NCBI GenBank assembly: GCA_018267795.1 | Contig: JAFDXS010000099.1 | Coordinates: 1-7,693 of the forward strand | DNA from: Bacteroidota bacterium | GTDB taxonomy: Bacteria > Bacteroidota > Bacteroidia > Chitinophagales > Chitinophagaceae | Reading direction: 5' to 3' | Length of the DNA stretch: 7,693 nt | Shown: positions 5,336 to 7,693 of the stretch, piece after piece | How positions within the stretch are numbered: position 1 is the stretch's first letter | How the letters are laid out: every line of letters starts with the position of its first letter | Translations under genes and position numbers: made by a program | Notes under the pieces: generated by a model | Told to the model about the DNA's origin: nothing | Databases searched by the model: none | What the model saw: only the letters and a program-made list of their open reading frames with translations

Positions 5336-6763
5336 ATGAATAAAAAACATTTCAAGACTTTTTCTGCTACTACTTTTCAAATTATTTCCAATCAGTTTTT
5401 AGGTCTTGCATTGTTTGTATTGCTTGCATTATGTGTAAGCAAAAATGATTTTGGTGATCTTAACTGGTCGCTGGCTGTGGGCAGCACAGTATGTATTATT
5501 CTCACATTCGGCTTCGACCATATAGTGGTGAAAAAGCTTTCAGCTGGCGCCGATGCTCAAGCAATAGCGGGAGCCTATCTTACACACGCCATATTGCTTT
5601 CCATACTTGCAGCTTTGGTGATGATTGGCCATTCGTGGCTGTTTCCGGGTTTTCATGAGGTGCACAAGCTATTGCTTGCTATTTTTATCAGCAGCCTATT
5701 CACTTTTATCAGTTCGCCATATAAGCAATTGGCAAATGGCACAGAACACTTCTGGCATTTGGCAATAATGAGTATCATAGGCAACCTTGCAAAGGTGATT
5801 GGCCTGCTTATAATGCTGGCAATAAAAAAGGTAGATGCCGCAGCACTTTCCGTTTTGTTTATAGCCGCAGGCCTTATAGAGCTGTTGGTTTGTGCTATAG
5901 CAGCTCGTACCATTCTAAAACGTGCTTTAAAAATTTCCTTTAATTTAAAAGTGTATAAGGCCCTGGTAAAAGAGGCATTGCCACAAATGGGGGTAGTATT
6001 GCTCGATTCCTCCTTTGCCCGTATAGACTGGATACTGATGGGTATCTTAAGCACAAATATTTTTACTGCAGATTATAGCTTTTCTTATAAGGCATTTGAG
6101 TCCTCACGAATACCATTGCTAATTATAGCGCCTGTGCTGCTGCCTAAGTTGTCGAAAATATATAGCAGGGAAGATGCATTTACAGATGCGGCTGTAAAAG
6201 AACTGAACAGCCTATGGAAAATAGAAAGTGTCATCTGCGTCATTATTCCGCTAATGCTTAACGTGTGCTGGGAAGATTTGATAAACGCGTTCACCCACAA
6301 CCGTTACGGCACCTCTACTAAATGGGTATATGCTATTCTTTCTTTCTCGTTGCCTATGTTATATATGTCCAACTATCTATGGACACTGGCTTTTGCGCAG
6401 GGAAGATTAAAGCTTACCTTTAAAATATCTGCAGTAGTTACCATCACCAATTTCCTGCTTAATGTATTGCTTATAAAACGATATAGTGCTGTTGGCGCCG
6501 CTATTGCATTTTCCTCGAGCACATTGCTGCAATTAATACTATACCGCGCAACAGTAAAAGAGGAACGCTTAAATAACAAGCTTGGCGATTTTGTGAAAAC
6601 GACATTGCTTGGCATCACTATAGTTGTCGCGTTCCAATATATACACATATTCTGGCTGCTGAGAATGGCTGCTGCTTTATTGCTATTTTTGGCGCTTATT
6701 TATGTTTTACGAATTTATAGATTAACAAACCCTCTCAAATTATTAAAGAACGCGCGCGGATAG
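5336..6763 (+). CDS. Wzx-type flippase / polysaccharide biosynthesis protein (MOP superfamily)
   Basis: The 475-residue product has the length and layout of Wzx/RfbX proteins, which move undecaprenyl-diphosphate-linked sugar repeats from the inner to the outer face of the cytoplasmic membrane. About 12-14 hydrophobic segments are visible, for example at 21-34, 47-60, 82-101, 111-126, 143-163, 169-190, 214-224, 259-270, 297-310, 333-350, 364-380, 386-402, 422-436 and 442-459. Typical pieces include ATTFQIISNQFLGLALFVL in the first helix, RIDWILMGIL (229-238), and YSAVGAAIAFSSS (383-395), which matches the usual helix-opening yGxxGAAiA of the family. I use the ATG at 5336; an in-frame TTG at 5321 would add five residues without extending the first helix. 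It diverges from the ligase-like gene and ends 5 bases before the polymerase-like gene, so the two are very likely co-transcribed. G+C of sampled stretches is about 42-50%. Confidence 0.9.
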   Translation: MNKKHFKTFSATTFQIISNQFLGLALFVLLALCVSKNDFGDLNWSLAVGSTVCIILTFGFDHIVVKKLSAGADAQAIAGAYLTHAILLSILAALVMIGHSWLFPGFHEVHKLLLAIFISSLFTFISSPYKQLANGTEHFWHLAIMSIIGNLAKVIGLLIMLAIKKVDAAALSVLFIAAGLIELLVCAIAARTILKRALKISFNLKVYKALVKEALPQMGVVLLDSSFARIDWILMGILSTNIFTADYSFSYKAFESSRIPLLIIAPVLLPKLSKIYSREDAFTDAAVKELNSLWKIESVICVIIPLMLNVCWEDLINAFTHNRYGTSTKWVYAILSFSLPMLYMSNYLWTLAFAQGRLKLTFKISAVVTITNFLLNVLLIKRYSAVGAAIAFSSSTLLQLILYRATVKEERLNNKLGDFVKTTLLGITIVVAFQYIHIFWLLRMAAALLLFLALIYVLRIYRLTNPLKLLKNARG

Positions 6764-6768
6764 GTATT

Positions 6769-7693
6769 ATGAATGAAATAAAAACAAAAAGATTATTAGG
6801 TTATCTAAAGAATATTGACTGGCTTTTACTGGCTTTCATTTCATTGTTTACAATGGATAAAGCTGCACTAAAACCAGCGGTACTTGTTATTGCCTTGTTT
6901 ATTTTAAGGAAGCATTTATCTTTTAAAGAGTTCAAGCAGGCACCACTATTTTATATATTAATACCGGCATTAGAGATTATTAAATTATTTGTATTCAATC
7001 AGGATTTTTCGAAAGGGCATATAGTATCATTTCTTGTTGGAGAGTGTTATTGGCTCATGTGTTTGCTTGCTTTCGTTGTAATATCTGTTCGCGTAAAGGT
7101 TACATCTTCCAATAAATTAAATGACACACTAGTTGCTTTCTTTATTATTAATGTTTTTTGGTCTTTGGGAAATCTTGGTATGGTAATGCTGCATGCACAT
7201 ACATGGAATCCATACAGCTCGAGTTCTCTTGCTTATGGAAACTCTACAGGCGATTATATCAAAGGTATTTTTATGGGACCTTGCTATATAAATATGTTCG
7301 TAAACTCATTCTTCGCAATTTATTTTTTATACAGGAAAAAATACTTTTTCACCTTTGTCGCGGTACTCATAGCGTGCCTTACAACCAGCAATTTTGCCAA
7401 TGTTATTTTTATCCCGGTATTGCTCGTACTCGTTTTTACAATAAAGAGTAGAAAGGCACGTTGGATAATAGTTGGCCAACTTGCTTTTTTTGCGATATTC
7501 TATGTGTTTGCTTCTTATGACAACCTGGTGTATATGCTTAGCTCTTTGCGTGGAAAAGAAGATTTTGCACAGGTACCACTTACCCCTGCCGGCCAAAAAT
7601 TACTGCACCCCAATGGAAAAGCAGTTTCAGTGGAAGAAACCTACTCGTATTTACTTACCAGTCCGCAGCATTTTTTATTTGGGGCTGGTATGG
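6769..7693 (+). CDS. Wzy-like polysaccharide polymerase candidate, C-terminus cut by window edge
   Basis: The frame is open from an ATG at 6769 to the right edge, giving 308 complete codons. Hydrophobic segments lie near 17-29, 36-46, 60-76, 86-106, 120-142, 168-186, 192-206, 209-225 and 232-249, followed by a hydrophilic stretch from about 250 that ends in LTSPQHFLFGAGM (296-308). This late 'LFGAGxG' turn after a periplasmic loop, the STGDYIKGIFMGPCYINM segment (159-176) and TTSNFANVIF (205-214) resemble O-antigen polymerase-like proteins found in Bacteroidota polysaccharide loci. Wzy proteins diverge strongly, so the call rests on topology, these short motifs and its position 5 bases after a flippase. 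It would join repeat units in the periplasm. It differs from the ligase-like protein encoded at 3831-5105. The 5' quarter is A/T-rich (about 30% G+C in 6781-7020), below the flippase; later parts return to about 40%. Confidence 0.75.
   Translation, partial: MNEIKTKRLLGYLKNIDWLLLAFISLFTMDKAALKPAVLVIALFILRKHLSFKEFKQAPLFYILIPALEIIKLFVFNQDFSKGHIVSFLVGECYWLMCLLAFVVISVRVKVTSSNKLNDTLVAFFIINVFWSLGNLGMVMLHAHTWNPYSSSSLAYGNSTGDYIKGIFMGPCYINMFVNSFFAIYFLYRKKYFFTFVAVLIACLTTSNFANVIFIPVLLVLVFTIKSRKARWIIVGQLAFFAIFYVFASYDNLVYMLSSLRGKEDFAQVPLTPAGQKLLHPNGKAVSVEETYSYLLTSPQHFLFGAGM

Noticed and set aside
5653..6054. Minus-strand frame of 133 codons inside the flippase gene
   Set aside because: It is antisense to a well-supported membrane protein frame and has no membrane or family features of its own.
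7158..7451. Plus-strand frame of 97 codons and an overlapping minus-strand frame at 7327-7596
   Set aside because: Both lie in other frames of the polymerase-like gene, which is open from 6769 to the window end with consistent membrane helices.

Overview
The window looks like chromosomal DNA of a member of the Bacteroidota, most likely near the Chitinophagaceae or other Sphingobacteriia. The reasons are a G+C content of about 40% by eye, A-rich start regions without clear Shine-Dalgarno sequences, several matches to the Bacteroidota -7 promoter element TAnnTTTG, and protein families typical of that phylum. This placement is inference, since no rRNA or marker gene is present. No tRNA, rRNA, CRISPR array, insertion sequence or prophage was recognised.

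Left part (1-2053). A minus-strand gene cut by the left edge encodes an AI-2E (PerM) family membrane protein. Diverging from it is a tight plus-strand cluster of three small genes: a YtxH-like protein with one membrane segment, a two-helix membrane protein of the PF07332 'holin superfamily III / YqjE' type, and a basic 140-residue protein of unknown function. The order and architecture recall the enterobacterial stress-linked set yqjD-yqjE-yqjK.

Middle part (2079-5105). Three minus-strand genes read in the order O-antigen ligase/polymerase-like membrane protein, initiating sugar-phosphate transferase of the PF02397 family, and tandem-domain universal stress protein. The stress protein converges on the small-gene cluster, with only 25 bases between the stop codons.

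Right part (5336-7693). Diverging from the ligase-like gene across a 230-base gap is a plus-strand pair separated by 5 bases: a Wzx-type flippase and a second multi-pass, polymerase-like protein cut by the right edge. The sugar transferase would load the first sugar phosphate on undecaprenyl phosphate, the flippase would move the lipid-linked repeat across the inner membrane, and the two large membrane proteins are candidates for polymerisation (Wzy) and for ligation or a second polymerisation step. The window therefore holds the membrane core of a Wzx/Wzy-type surface polysaccharide locus. The glycosyltransferases that would define the sugar are not in view and may lie beyond the right edge.

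I did not find a convincing wholly new system. The points most worth a second look are the three-gene small membrane cluster, the internal base-composition shift in the ligase-like gene, the inverted repeat ahead of the sugar transferase, and the stress protein at the end of a polysaccharide gene run.
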